The notes under the pieces: model-generated
Databases searched by the model: none
What the model was told of the DNA's origin: nothing
What the model saw: the letters and a program-made list of their open reading frames with translations, nothing else
Program-made: the position numbers and the translations under genes
Assembly (NCBI RefSeq): GCF_001544795.2
Contig: NZ_FCOI02000014.1
Coordinates: forward strand, 1-64,000
DNA length: 64,000 nt
Source of the DNA: Caballeronia temeraria
Lineage (GTDB): Bacteria; Pseudomonadota; Gammaproteobacteria; Burkholderiales; Burkholderiaceae
Direction of reading: 5' to 3'
Shown: positions 6,794 to 15,937 of the stretch, piece by piece
How the letters are laid out: each line of letters starts with the position of its first letter
Position numbering within the stretch: the stretch's first letter is position 1

Positions 6794-7618
6794 ATGCAAG
6801 ATTTGCCGACGCCCTTCCTGCAATTCGGAGCGTCATCGCTCTCGCTCGATTCGCGCCGCCACCTTCCGCGCACGTCGGAAACGAATACGGGCCGCGAGCG
6901 CCTGCAAGTCGCGTGGGCGCGTGACGACGACGCCCTGCGCGACGCGCAGCGCCTGCGCTATCGCGTGTTCTCCGAAGAGATGGGCGCGCGTCTTTCCGGC
7001 CCCGCGGGCCTCGATGTCGATGCCTTCGACGCCTATTGCGATCACCTGCTTGTGCGCGACCTCGACACGCTGCAGGTCGTGGGCACGTATCGCGTGCTGC
7101 CGCCGCATCAGGCCGCGCGCATCGGGCGTCTTTACGCCGAAAGCGAGTTCGATGTGTCGCGCCTCACGCACCTGCGCCCGAAGCTCGTCGAAGTCGGCCG
7201 CTCGTGCGTGCATCCAGACTATCGCAACGGCGCGGTGATCATGTCGCTGTGGGGCGGCCTCGCCGCGTACATGATGCAAAACGGCTACGAGACGATGCTC
7301 GGCTGCGCGAGCGTCGGAATGATCGACGGCGGCCACTACGCGGCGAATCTCTACACGTCGCTGCCCGCCGATGCGCTCACCGCGCCCGAATACCGCGCGT
7401 TCCCGCATACGCCGCTGCCCGTCGAAGAGCTGGGCACGGGAGCGAACGTGAGTCCGCCGCCGCTCGTGAAAGGCTATCTGCGCCTGGGTGCCAAGATTTG
7501 CGGCGCGCCGGCCTGGGATCCGGATTTCAACACAGCGGACTTTCTCACCCTCTTCCGTCTGTCCGAGATCAACGCGCGTTACGCGCGGCATTTCATCGGC
7601 GACATGCAGGGACGTTGA
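6794..7618 (+). CDS. OlsB-like acyl-ACP-dependent acyltransferase (GNAT fold, hemolysin-like)
   Basis: A 274-residue protein beginning at ATG 6794, which has GAGGAAC upstream. The region RLRYRVFSEEMGA, then CDHLLVRD, then EVGRSCVHPDYRNGAVIMSL is typical of the family that adds a 3-hydroxy fatty acid to ornithine in ornithine-lipid synthesis. These phosphorus-free membrane lipids replace phospholipids under phosphate starvation in many proteobacteria, which would suit the phosphate genes nearby. The partner acyltransferase OlsA is not in the window, and I see no Pho box before this gene. Confidence 0.75.
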   Translation: MQDLPTPFLQFGASSLSLDSRRHLPRTSETNTGRERLQVAWARDDDALRDAQRLRYRVFSEEMGARLSGPAGLDVDAFDAYCDHLLVRDLDTLQVVGTYRVLPPHQAARIGRLYAESEFDVSRLTHLRPKLVEVGRSCVHPDYRNGAVIMSLWGGLAAYMMQNGYETMLGCASVGMIDGGHYAANLYTSLPADALTAPEYRAFPHTPLPVEELGTGANVSPPPLVKGYLRLGAKICGAPAWDPDFNTADFLTLFRLSEINARYARHFIGDMQGR

Positions 7619-7632
7619 GCCCCTGAAACGCA

Positions 7633-7670
7633 CAAGGCCCCGCTCGGTTCGACGGGGCCTTGTCCTTTTG
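7633..7670. terminator. Bidirectional terminator between the acyltransferase gene and ppx
   Basis: CAAGGCCCCG and CGGGGCCTTG form a perfect 10-bp stem, followed on the plus strand by TCCTTTTG. It lies between two convergent genes. Confidence 0.7.
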
Positions 7671-7681
7671 CGACGGCAACA

Positions 7682-9193
7682 TCAGTCGCCGGTGTACACC
7701 ACGCGATACGGCCGGCCGATTTTCTCCCATTCCATCGCTTCCTGAACGAGGCTGTAATCGGTGAGCGGATTATTGGTCACCCACTCGTCCGGCAGATGCA
7801 CTTCGAAACCGCCGCCCGCCTTTTTCACCTCGATGCCGGGCAGCCCGACATCCGCGCGGCGGCGCGACAGGAGCGCTGCGAGCCGCAGGCAGAAAAGCAG
7901 CGTCCATTCGATATCGCGCGCCTGCGCGAGCTTGCCGAGCTTGCCCGCGTGACCGAGCACGAGCGCGGCGAGACGCGCCTGATCGGTGCGCGAGAAGCCC
8001 GGCATATCGGCGTTGCTCGCAATGTACGCGGAATGCTTGTGATAGGCGCTATGCGCGATCGACAAGCCGATCTCGTGCAGCGACGCCGCCCACGCGAGAA
8101 ACATGCGATTTTCCTCGCGCACGTCCTCGTCGGGTTCGCCGAGCTGATCGTAAAAGCTGATCGCCAGTTCGCCGATGCGCTCGGCCTGCGCGGCATCGAC
8201 GCCATAACGGCGCTTGAAGCCTTCCACCGTCACCGTGCGCATGTCCTGATGCTGCGAGCGCCCGAGCAGGTCGTAGAGCACGCCGAGGCGCAGGGCGGCA
8301 TCGGTCGTATCGGCGTATTCGACGCCCAGTTCCTCGAACACGCCGAGCATGATCGACAGGCCGCCCGCCAGCACCGGCACGCGATCGGGCTTGAGCGCCA
8401 CGAGCTTAAGGCGGTTCACGTTTTCGGCCTTGATGAGCGCCCGCTTCAGCCGCTCCAGCCCGCCGCGCGAAATGCCGTGCGTGATGCCTTCGTCGTTGAA
8501 GCCGTTCGCCTCGATGAGTTCCGCGAGCGCGCGCGCCGTGCCTGACGAGCCGATCGCCTGATCCCAGCCGGTCGCCTTGTATTCGCTCGAAATGATCTGG
8601 ATCTCACGCTTCGCGGCGAGTTCGGCCTGACGCATCGTGTATTCGTCGACGTTGCCCGCCGGGAAGAACTGCCGGCTATGGCTCACGCAGCCGATATAGA
8701 GGCTTTCCATGTGTATCGGCGTGTAATGCGAGCCGATGATGAATTCCGTCGAGCCGCCGCCGATATCGACGACGAGCCGTTTGCCGGCGCTCGCCGGCAC
8801 TGAATGCGCGGCGCCTGCGTAGATGAGGCGCGCTTCCTCGCGCCCGGCGATGACTTCGATCGGGAAGCCGAGCGCGGCTTCCGCTTCGGCGAGAAAGTCG
8901 TGCGCGTTTTTCGCGACGCGCAGCGTGTTGGTGGCCACCGCGCGCACCTGATCGGGATGGAAGTCGCGCAGACGTTCGCCGAAACGCTTCAGGGCGTCCC
9001 AGCCGCGCACCTGCGATGCGCGGTCGAGCATCTTGTCCTTGGAGAGGCCTCCGCCGAGGCGAACCGGCTCGCGCAGCGCATCGACCTGATAGATCTGGCT
9101 GCCGGCGGGCGTTTCCTCGACCCGTCCGACGATCAACCGGAAACTGTTCGATCCGAGGTCGACGGCGGCAAGTAGATGGGGATGTGTGACCAT
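7682..9193 (-). CDS. ppx: Exopolyphosphatase (Ppx/GppA family)
   Basis: A 503-residue protein of the actin-like ATPase fold. Phosphate-binding motifs are DLGSNSFRLIVG near residue 12 and VVDIGGGSTEFIIG near residue 142. A helical HD-like C-terminal half follows. It removes terminal phosphates from polyphosphate chains; some members also hydrolyse pppGpp, and sequence alone does not separate the two activities. It diverges from ppk across a 250-base gap, so synthesis and breakdown of polyphosphate are encoded back to back. Confidence 0.93.
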   Translation of the reverse strand: MVTHPHLLAAVDLGSNSFRLIVGRVEETPAGSQIYQVDALREPVRLGGGLSKDKMLDRASQVRGWDALKRFGERLRDFHPDQVRAVATNTLRVAKNAHDFLAEAEAALGFPIEVIAGREEARLIYAGAAHSVPASAGKRLVVDIGGGSTEFIIGSHYTPIHMESLYIGCVSHSRQFFPAGNVDEYTMRQAELAAKREIQIISSEYKATGWDQAIGSSGTARALAELIEANGFNDEGITHGISRGGLERLKRALIKAENVNRLKLVALKPDRVPVLAGGLSIMLGVFEELGVEYADTTDAALRLGVLYDLLGRSQHQDMRTVTVEGFKRRYGVDAAQAERIGELAISFYDQLGEPDEDVREENRMFLAWAASLHEIGLSIAHSAYHKHSAYIASNADMPGFSRTDQARLAALVLGHAGKLGKLAQARDIEWTLLFCLRLAALLSRRRADVGLPGIEVKKAGGGFEVHLPDEWVTNNPLTDYSLVQEAMEWEKIGRPYRVVYTGD

Positions 9194-9443
9194 CGGATAT
9201 CCAGAAATCGTGAAGTGGGGAAAGGCACTGTCACAGCGGCGCTGCTGCGGCGCACGAATTCTATTCTATGCCGCCTCGCACGCGCCCCGCTCTATCGTTG
9301 GAAAACGCGCGTTCGCGCTAGCGACGCTATCGGCATTGTGAGTAGAATTTGTGACATTCGTTATGTCATAAAAAATACATCATACTGTGAGAGCATCCGA
9401 GAGTTCCCTTGCCCATCTGATCGAGAAACCATCCCTCCCTCCG
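9194..9443. promoter_or_regulatory. Shared ppx/ppk promoter region
   Basis: The 250-base gap between divergent ppx and ppk has an AT-rich core at about 9345-9390. GTGACAT (9351-9357) and ATGTCAT (9363-9369) form an imperfect inverted repeat with a 5-base spacer. The words resemble half of a Pho box, but the 11-base spacing of a true PhoB site is not met. I therefore call it a candidate operator only. Confidence 0.4.
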
Positions 9444-11507
9444 ATGTCCATACGCTATCCGCTATTCAACCGCGAACTGGGCATACTAGGTTTCAACGAG
9501 CGCGTCCTCGCGCAAGCCGCCGACACGACGGTTCCCCTGTTGGAACGCCTGCGTTTCATCTGCATCACCAGCAGCAACCTCGACGAATTCTTCGAAGTCC
9601 GTATGGCGGGTCTGCAGGAGCAGATGCGCGACAACCCCGGCTCGCTTTCGCCGGACGGCATGTCGCTGCAGCACGTCTACGACCTCGTCTCCGAACGCGC
9701 GCAGCGGCTCGTGCGCCAGCAATATTCGATGCTGCATGACATCGTGCTGCCCGCGCTCGAAATGGAAGGCATCTACTTTCACGGCGCGGAAGACTGGACC
9801 GAGCAGCAGACCGCGTGGGCGCGCGACTATTTCCATAACGAACTGCTGCCGGTGCTGACGCCGATCGGCCTCGACCCCGCGCATCCGTTTCCGCGCGTGT
9901 TGAACAAGAGCCTGAACTTCGTCGTCGAGTTGGAAGGCACGGACGCGTTCGGCCGTCAGGCGATGATGGGCATCGTGCAGGCGCCGCGCGCGCTGCCGCG
10001 TCTCGTGCGCATGCCTGAAGCGCTGTCGGGGTATCCGCATGGCTTCGTGCTGCTGAGTTCGTTCATGCAGCACTTCGTGAACGATCTGTTTCCGCATCTC
10101 GTCGTGCGCAGTTGCAATCAGTTTCGCATCACGCGCAACAGCGAGCTTTTCGTCGACGAAGACGAAATCACCAACTTGCGCGTCGCGCTGCAGGGCGAAT
10201 TGCCGGCGCGGCATCTGGGCAACGCGGTGCGGCTCGAAGTGTCGGCCGAAACACCGCCGCATCTCGTGCGCCGTCTGCTCGACGAAGGGCAATTGAGCGA
10301 ACGCGATCTCTACCGCGTGAACGGGCCGGTGAATCTCGTGCGGCTCATGCAGTTGCCCGAGATGGTCGATCGTCCGGACCTCAAGTTCGTGCCGCATATT
10401 CCGTCGGTGCCGAAGGTGATCGTGAACACGTCGAATCTCTTCGATGCGATCGATCAGGGCGATATCCTGCTGCATCATCCGTACGAGAGTTTTCAGCCGG
10501 TGCTGGAGTTGCTGCTTCAGGCCGCGAAAGATCCGCAAGTCGTCGCGATCAAGCAGACCATTTATCGCACCGGCACTGACTCGCCGCTGATGGATGCGCT
10601 CATGCAGGCCGCGCGCAACGGCAAGGAAGTGACGGTCGTCGTGGAGTTGCTCGCGCGTTTCGACGAAGAGACGAACATCAACTGGGCGTCGCAGCTCGAA
10701 GCCGTCGGCGCGCATGTGGTGTATGGCGTGGTCGGCCACAAGTGTCACGCGAAGATGATGCTGATCGTGCGGCGCGTGTCGCAAGGCGGCAAGTTCGTGC
10801 TGAAGCGCTATGCGCATCTAGGCACGGGCAACTATCATCCGCGCACGGCGCGTCTCTATACCGATTTCGGGCTCATGACGTCCGATCAGGAAATGTGCGA
10901 GGACGTGCATCACGTTTTCCAGCAACTGACGGGTATCGGCGGGGAGATTCCGCTGCATCAATTGTGGCAGTCGCCGTTCACGCTGCACGCGAAGCTGATC
11001 GATGCGATCCGCGCCGAGGCCGAACATGCGCGTGCGGGACGGCGTGCGCGTATCGTCGCGAAGATGAATGCTTTGCTGGAGCCTACGGTCATTGCCGCGC
11101 TTTATGAGGCTTCGCACGCGGGGGTGAAGATCGATCTGATCGTGCGTGGGGTTTGTTCTTTGAAGCCCGGCGTCGAGGATCTCTCGGAGAACATCACGGT
11201 GCGGTCGATCGTCGGGCGGTTTCTCGAGCATCATCGGATCTTCTACTTCTATGCCAACGGCAAGGAAGATGTGTTTCTGTCGAGTGCGGACTGGATGGAT
11301 CGCAATTTCTTCCGGCGCGTGGAGGTGGCGTTTCCGATTCGCGATCGGCGGTTGAAGCGGCGGGTTATTGCTGAAGGCTTGTCGGTTTGTCTCGGGGATA
11401 ATCAGTCGGCCTGGGTCATGCAGAGCGATGGGCATTATCGGAAGCGGCGGCCCGGGAAGTCCATTCGTAACGCTCAATTGGGATTGCTGGCTAAGTTTTG
11501 TTCTTGA
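9444..11507 (+). CDS. ppk: Polyphosphate kinase 1
   Basis: A 687-residue protein, usual for Ppk1. It reversibly builds polyphosphate from ATP through a phosphohistidine intermediate. The N domain begins YPLFNRELGILGFNERVL with RFICITSSNLDEFFEVR; the catalytic phospholipase-D-like halves include AIKQTIYRTG and the HLGTGNYHPRTARLYTDFGL block with the likely phosphorylated His near residue 458. ATG 9444 agrees with the family's usual start; an upstream frame to 9387 is less likely. It diverges from ppx and converges on phoR with the inverted-repeat element between. Confidence 0.96.
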   Translation: MSIRYPLFNRELGILGFNERVLAQAADTTVPLLERLRFICITSSNLDEFFEVRMAGLQEQMRDNPGSLSPDGMSLQHVYDLVSERAQRLVRQQYSMLHDIVLPALEMEGIYFHGAEDWTEQQTAWARDYFHNELLPVLTPIGLDPAHPFPRVLNKSLNFVVELEGTDAFGRQAMMGIVQAPRALPRLVRMPEALSGYPHGFVLLSSFMQHFVNDLFPHLVVRSCNQFRITRNSELFVDEDEITNLRVALQGELPARHLGNAVRLEVSAETPPHLVRRLLDEGQLSERDLYRVNGPVNLVRLMQLPEMVDRPDLKFVPHIPSVPKVIVNTSNLFDAIDQGDILLHHPYESFQPVLELLLQAAKDPQVVAIKQTIYRTGTDSPLMDALMQAARNGKEVTVVVELLARFDEETNINWASQLEAVGAHVVYGVVGHKCHAKMMLIVRRVSQGGKFVLKRYAHLGTGNYHPRTARLYTDFGLMTSDQEMCEDVHHVFQQLTGIGGEIPLHQLWQSPFTLHAKLIDAIRAEAEHARAGRRARIVAKMNALLEPTVIAALYEASHAGVKIDLIVRGVCSLKPGVEDLSENITVRSIVGRFLEHHRIFYFYANGKEDVFLSSADWMDRNFFRRVEVAFPIRDRRLKRRVIAEGLSVCLGDNQSAWVMQSDGHYRKRRPGKSIRNAQLGLLAKFCS

Positions 11508-11530
11508 TTTTTGTTGCTTCGCTCGCTTTT

Positions 11531-12178
11531 TGTTTTCGCCGGATCCCGTTGTCTTTTTGGTCTATTAGCACTGCCCCTGTGCGGGGCGGCAGTCACTTTC
11601 TTTGCTGCTGCAAAGAAAGTAACCAAAGAAAGCAGCTCGTTCAGGCCCACGGTCACACGCACGTTGGGTAGTTCTCTCGTCCACCGTGGCACTCGCCTAA
11701 AGAGTGCCCTCGTAAGCCCCATCGGGCTTGGCCCGCGCACGGTCTGACTAGCTAGTCTTTTTATGGCGCTGGTTCAGCACGAAAGAGTTCCGGCACAGCG
11801 CTGCGCGCTGCCGCCGGGCATGCAAGGGAAACCAACGTGTGGCGGACGCAGTGAGATGGATGTGTTAGCAAAGAAGCACGCGCGGACCCGATGGACCCAT
11901 CGGCCGCGAAGCGGGCTGGAGCTATTGGTGCTGAACCAGCAAGTGAAGCGGCGCGATGTGACAGACCGTGCGCGATCCAAGCCCGGTTGGGCCTTTGAGG
12001 GCGACACTTAGGCGAGTGCCGCCTGGGACGAGAGAACTACCCAAATTGCGTGTGACCGCGGGCTTGAGAAGCTGCTTTCTTTGGTTACTTTCTTTGCAGC
12101 AGCAAAGAAAGTGACTGCCGCCCCGCACAGGGGCAGTGCCAATAGACCAACACGAATACGGGATCCGGCGAGAAAAAA
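11531..12178. repeat. Large inverted-repeat element between ppk and phoR
   Basis: Two arms of about 212 bases (11537-11748 and 11960-12172) are near-identical inverted copies, each starting from CGCCGGATCCCG at its outer end. Each arm carries its own small hairpins: GCCCC/GGGGC around TGTGC, the perfect palindrome ACTTTCTTTGC-TGCT-GCAAAGAAAGT, and AAGCCC-CAT-CGGGCTT. The inner ends continue to match weakly (GGTTCAGCAC at 11771 against GTGCTGAACC at 11928). No transposase is encoded. Open frames inside it read mirror versions of the same low-quality peptide and are not taken as genes. Possible roles: MITE-like element, terminator for two convergent genes, or structured RNA. Confidence 0.85.
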
Positions 12179-12180
12179 AC

Positions 12181-13494
12181 TCAAGCTGCGAGCGACTTCC
12201 GCAGCGCCGTCCGTGATCCAGGAAACCGCACGATAAACATACTCCCCTTCCCGACTTCACTCTTAACATCGAGTTCAGCGTTGTGCCGTTGCAGCACATG
12301 CTTGACGATGGCGAGCCCCAACCCTGTCCCACCGGTATCCCGCGACCGGCTCCGATCCACGCGATAAAACCGCTCGGTCAAGCGCGGAATATGCTCCGCA
12401 GGAATGCCAAGCCCACTATCCCGCACAGTAAACACCGCACGATCCTTCATGCGTTGCCACGTGACCTCGATGGTCCCGCCATCAGGCGTATAACGCACCG
12501 CGTTCGTCACGAGATTGCCAAGCGCACTCATCACCTCGGTCTCGACGCCAGCCACAGTCAACGCATCGTCGCTATGAAACGTGATCCGATGCCGTCCGTT
12601 CGACAGATTGTTCGCATCGTCTTCCAGATGACGCAACACCGCGCGCATATCGAGAAGCTCATCGCCCGGCGGACGCATATCGCCTTCGAGATTGGCGAGC
12701 ACGAGCAGATCACGCACGATGTTCTGCATACGCGACGCCTGCTGCTCCATCATGTCGAGATAACGCATGCGATCCGCTTCATCCAGCGGCAGCTCACGCA
12801 TGGTTTCGAGAAAACCGGAAAGCACCGTAAGCGGCGTCTTCAGTTCATGCGAAACATTCGCGACGAAATCGCGGCGCATCGAATCCGTGCGCTCCAGCTC
12901 GGTGATGTCCTGCGTGAGAAGCAGCTTGCGGTTCTCGCCATACGGAAAGACCTGCACCGACACCGTGAACTTGCGATTCATGCCCATGCCGCGCATCACG
13001 AGCGTCTCTTCGTAATGGTGCGCGTTCAGATAACGAACGAAATCCGGATTGCGCACGAGATGCGTGATGTGCTGACGCAAGTCGCGCTTCGCATCGAGCC
13101 CGAAGTGTTTCTCGGCAATGGCATTGCACCACTCGATCTGATCGTGATCGTCGAGCATCGCAACGCCGTTCGGCGATGCCTGAATCGCCTGAATGAAGCG
13201 CGCATGCTGTTGCTCGACCTGGCGCACTTGCGCGTGCCAGCGTTTCGCGAGCTTATGCAGCCGGTAATAGATTTCGCCCCAGATACCGATCGCGCTCGGC
13301 ACCTCGCCGTAGACCGGCGCTTCGAGCAGACGCCACAGGCGCTGCATGTGATACGTGACGAAGAAGCCTTGCACGACGAGCATGAGCACCGCGAAGGCGA
13401 GCGCAACGCGCACGCCCGCCAATGCGCCGATCGCTGCACTGAGCGCGGCGAGCAGCGCGAGGGACACGATCGCACGCGTCCAGATGATGTTCAT
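12181..13494 (-). CDS. phoR: Phosphate-regulon sensor histidine kinase PhoR
   Basis: A 437-residue membrane kinase. Two hydrophobic segments lie within the first 50 residues, then a PAS-like sensor region (about 95-195), the dimerisation H-box NVSHELKTPLTVLSG with the phosphorylated His near residue 216, and an ATPase domain with NLVTNAVRYT, DSGLGIPAEHIPRLTERFYR and TGGTGLGLAIVKH. It phosphorylates PhoB when phosphate is scarce; PstSCAB and PhoU restrain it. It is the last gene of the pst-pho series, 76 bases after phoB. Confidence 0.95.
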   Translation of the reverse strand: MNIIWTRAIVSLALLAALSAAIGALAGVRVALAFAVLMLVVQGFFVTYHMQRLWRLLEAPVYGEVPSAIGIWGEIYYRLHKLAKRWHAQVRQVEQQHARFIQAIQASPNGVAMLDDHDQIEWCNAIAEKHFGLDAKRDLRQHITHLVRNPDFVRYLNAHHYEETLVMRGMGMNRKFTVSVQVFPYGENRKLLLTQDITELERTDSMRRDFVANVSHELKTPLTVLSGFLETMRELPLDEADRMRYLDMMEQQASRMQNIVRDLLVLANLEGDMRPPGDELLDMRAVLRHLEDDANNLSNGRHRITFHSDDALTVAGVETEVMSALGNLVTNAVRYTPDGGTIEVTWQRMKDRAVFTVRDSGLGIPAEHIPRLTERFYRVDRSRSRDTGGTGLGLAIVKHVLQRHNAELDVKSEVGKGSMFIVRFPGSRTALRKSLAA

Positions 13495-13570
13495 GTTGTC
13501 GGTGTTTCTGAGTGACGTTGATGCGGCAAACTAATTCGGCACGTTGAGGCGAATAACGTTGGACCCGAAC

Positions 13571-14272
13571 TCAGGCACTCTTCGCAAGCCGATACCCGCT
13601 GCCGCGCACCGTTTCGATCATAGCATCGCAGCCCGCGGGCTTGAGCGCGGCACGCAGACGCTTGATGTGCACATCGACCGTGCGCTCTTCGACGAACACG
13701 TGATCGCCCCACACCTGATCCAGCAACTGCGTACGGCTATGCACGCGCTCCGGATGCGTCATGAAGAAATGCAGCAGGCGGAACTCGGTCGGGCCGAGAT
13801 CGAGCTTGATATCGTTGCCCGAATGGCTCGCCGCCACGCGATGCGTCGCCGGATCGAGACGCAGTCCGTTGATCGCAACGACATCTTCGGTCAGCTGCGG
13901 CGCGCGACGGCGCAGCACCGCCTTGATACGCGCCATCAGCTCCTTCGGCGAGAACGGCTTCGTGACGTAATCGTCCGCGCCGATCTCGAGGCCGAGCACC
14001 TTGTCCTGCTCGTCGCCGCGCGCCGTCAGCATGATGATCGGGATGTGCTTCGTGCGCTCGTTGTTGCGCAACTCGCGCGCGAACGCGATGCCCGACTTGC
14101 CGGGCAACATCCAGTCGAGCAGCACGAGATCAGGCAGCACGTCGCTGATGAGGTTCTGCGCCTGCTCCGCGTTGTACGCGCGGATCGGGCAATGTCCCGC
14201 ATGTTGAAGATTCACCGAAATCAGTTCGGAGATCGCGGGTTCGTCTTCGATGACGAGGATACTGCTGGGCAT
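13571..14272 (-). CDS. phoB: Phosphate-regulon response regulator PhoB
   Basis: A 233-residue OmpR-family regulator. The receiver domain has acidic residues E9-D10, the phosphoacceptor D53 (LVLLDWMLPG), T83 and K105 (VTKPF). The C-terminal winged helix (about 130-230) ends in TVDVHIKRLRAAL and VRGSGYRL. It activates pst and other phosphate genes by binding 11-base direct repeats. ATG 14272 has AGAGG at the right distance; a GTG six bases earlier is possible. phoU lies 39 bases upstream of it in the same direction. Confidence 0.96.
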   Translation of the reverse strand: MPSSILVIEDEPAISELISVNLQHAGHCPIRAYNAEQAQNLISDVLPDLVLLDWMLPGKSGIAFARELRNNERTKHIPIIMLTARGDEQDKVLGLEIGADDYVTKPFSPKELMARIKAVLRRRAPQLTEDVVAINGLRLDPATHRVAASHSGNDIKLDLGPTEFRLLHFFMTHPERVHSRTQLLDQVWGDHVFVEERTVDVHIKRLRAALKPAGCDAMIETVRGSGYRLAKSA

Positions 14273-14317
14273 CGGCACCTCTTGACCTTTTGCTTAAGTT
14301 GAAACGATTGCGCCGGA

Positions 14318-15022
14318 TTAACTCAGCGCTTCCCGCTCGAGCTGATCGCGCGAAATATGCCGCACGTCGGTGCCCTTCACGATATAGATGATGAACTCGG
14401 CGATATTCTTCGCGTGATCGCCGATGCGCTCCACCGCCTTCGCGATGAACAGATAGTCGAGGCCCGCGGAAATCGTGCGCGGATCTTCCATCATGTACGT
14501 CACGAGCTTGCGCACGAAGGCGCGGAATTCATCGTCGATGGCCTTGTCGTCGCGCACGATCTGCGCGGCGGCAACCGTGTCGAGACGGGCGAACGCATCG
14601 AGCGCGCGACGCAGAATCGACACCGCCATTTCGCCCGAAAGCTTGATCTCGGCGATGTTCACCGTGCGGCCCGCGCCGTCTTCGTTGATGCGCTTTACGC
14701 GCTTCGCGATCTTCTCGGCTTCGTCGCCGGCGCGCTCGAGATTCGTGATCGTCTTCGAGATCGCCATCAACAGACGCAGGTCGCGCGCGGCCGGCTGACG
14801 GCGCGCGATGATGTTGCTGCACTCTTCGTCGATCTCGACTTCCATCGTGTTCAGACGCGCTTCGGCCGCGATCACCTGATCCGCGATGCCGATGTCGAAT
14901 TCGTTCAGCGCCTGCATCGCCGCGATGATCTGCGACTCAACCAGACCGCCCATTTCCAGCACTTTCGACGACACCGCGTTGAGGTCGGCGTCGAACTGGC
15001 TCGAGAGATGTTTATCGGACAT
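14318..15022 (-). CDS. phoU: Phosphate signalling protein PhoU
   Basis: A 234-residue all-helical protein made of two PhoU repeats; each has the metal-binding pattern, e.g. ERAGDEAEKIAKRV in the first and ERIGDHAKNIAEFIIY in the second. It links the Pst transporter to PhoR and keeps the regulon off when phosphate is plentiful. It starts 39 bases after pstB ends, in the same transcript. Confidence 0.96.
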   Translation of the reverse strand: MSDKHLSSQFDADLNAVSSKVLEMGGLVESQIIAAMQALNEFDIGIADQVIAAEARLNTMEVEIDEECSNIIARRQPAARDLRLLMAISKTITNLERAGDEAEKIAKRVKRINEDGAGRTVNIAEIKLSGEMAVSILRRALDAFARLDTVAAAQIVRDDKAIDDEFRAFVRKLVTYMMEDPRTISAGLDYLFIAKAVERIGDHAKNIAEFIIYIVKGTDVRHISRDQLEREALS

Positions 15023-15061
15023 ATATGCTCCTTAAGCCTTCTGTTTTCACCTGGCTGACGA

Positions 15062-15922
15062 TCAGCCGAAGCGGCCCGTGATGTAGTCTTCCGTTTCCTT
15101 GCGGGCCGGCTTGATGAAGATCTTTTCGGTATCGCCGAACTCGATCAATTCACCGAGGTACATATAGGCAGTGTAGTCCGAACAACGCGCCGCCTGCTGC
15201 ATGTTGTGCGTGACGATGACGACCGTGTAATCGCTTTTCAATTCGGCGATCAGCTCTTCGATGCGGCCCGTCGAGATCGGGTCGAGTGCCGAGCACGGCT
15301 CGTCGAGCAACAGCACTTCCGGACGGATCGCGATGCCGCGCGCGATACACAAACGCTGCTGCTGACCGCCCGACAAACCGTAGCCGCTCTGCTGCAACTT
15401 GTCCTTCACTTCGGTCCAGAGTGCGGCTTTCGTCAGCGCCCATTCCACGCGGTCATCCATTTCCGAGCGCGAGAGCTGCTCGAACATCTTCACGCCGAAC
15501 GCGATGTTGTCGTAGATCGACATCGGGAACGGCGTCGGCTTCTGGAACACCATGCCCACACGCGCGCGTAGCAGCGAGATGTCCTTCGTCGTGTCGAGCA
15601 GATTCACGCCGTCCATCAGGATTTCGCCTTCGGCGCGCTGCTCCGGATAGAGCGCGTACATCTTGTTGAACGTGCGCAGCAGCGTGGACTTGCCGCAACC
15701 CGACGGACCGATGAACGCCGTCACCTTCTTCTCGGGAATGCGCAGGTTGATGTTCTTCAGCGCGTGATACTTGTTGTAGAAGAAGTTGAGGTTGTTCACC
15801 TCGATCTTCGGCTTGATGGAATCCGCCGGCTGCGAGCTGTGCGTCGGACGCATACTGCCCGGCGCCGGACCGCGCTCGATCGGCTTTTCCTGGTGGTTGA
15901 CACCGCTTTCGACCATATTCAT
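15062..15922 (-). CDS. pstB: Phosphate ABC transporter ATP-binding protein PstB
   Basis: A 286-residue ATPase. Walker A GPSGCGKST near residue 71, signature LSGGQQQRLCIARG near residue 183, Walker B EVLLLDEPCSALDP and the switch His in VIVTHNMQQA are intact. It drives phosphate import with PstA and PstC. The first ~35 residues are a polar extension before the usual start of the domain. The gene follows pstA by 15 bases. Confidence 0.97.
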   Translation of the reverse strand: MNMVESGVNHQEKPIERGPAPGSMRPTHSSQPADSIKPKIEVNNLNFFYNKYHALKNINLRIPEKKVTAFIGPSGCGKSTLLRTFNKMYALYPEQRAEGEILMDGVNLLDTTKDISLLRARVGMVFQKPTPFPMSIYDNIAFGVKMFEQLSRSEMDDRVEWALTKAALWTEVKDKLQQSGYGLSGGQQQRLCIARGIAIRPEVLLLDEPCSALDPISTGRIEELIAELKSDYTVVIVTHNMQQAARCSDYTAYMYLGELIEFGDTEKIFIKPARKETEDYITGRFG

Positions 15923-15937
15923 GGAATCACTCCACCC

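Noticed and set aside
9345..9390. A Pho box between ppx and ppk
   Set aside because: TGTCAT-like words are present, but their spacing is 12-14 bases instead of 11 and no -10 element lies at the required distance.
11474..12332. Small frames reading FFAAAKKVT-type peptides inside the inverted repeat
   Set aside because: They arise from both arms in mirrored form, have no ribosome binding sites and follow the palindromes; they look like translations of a repeat.
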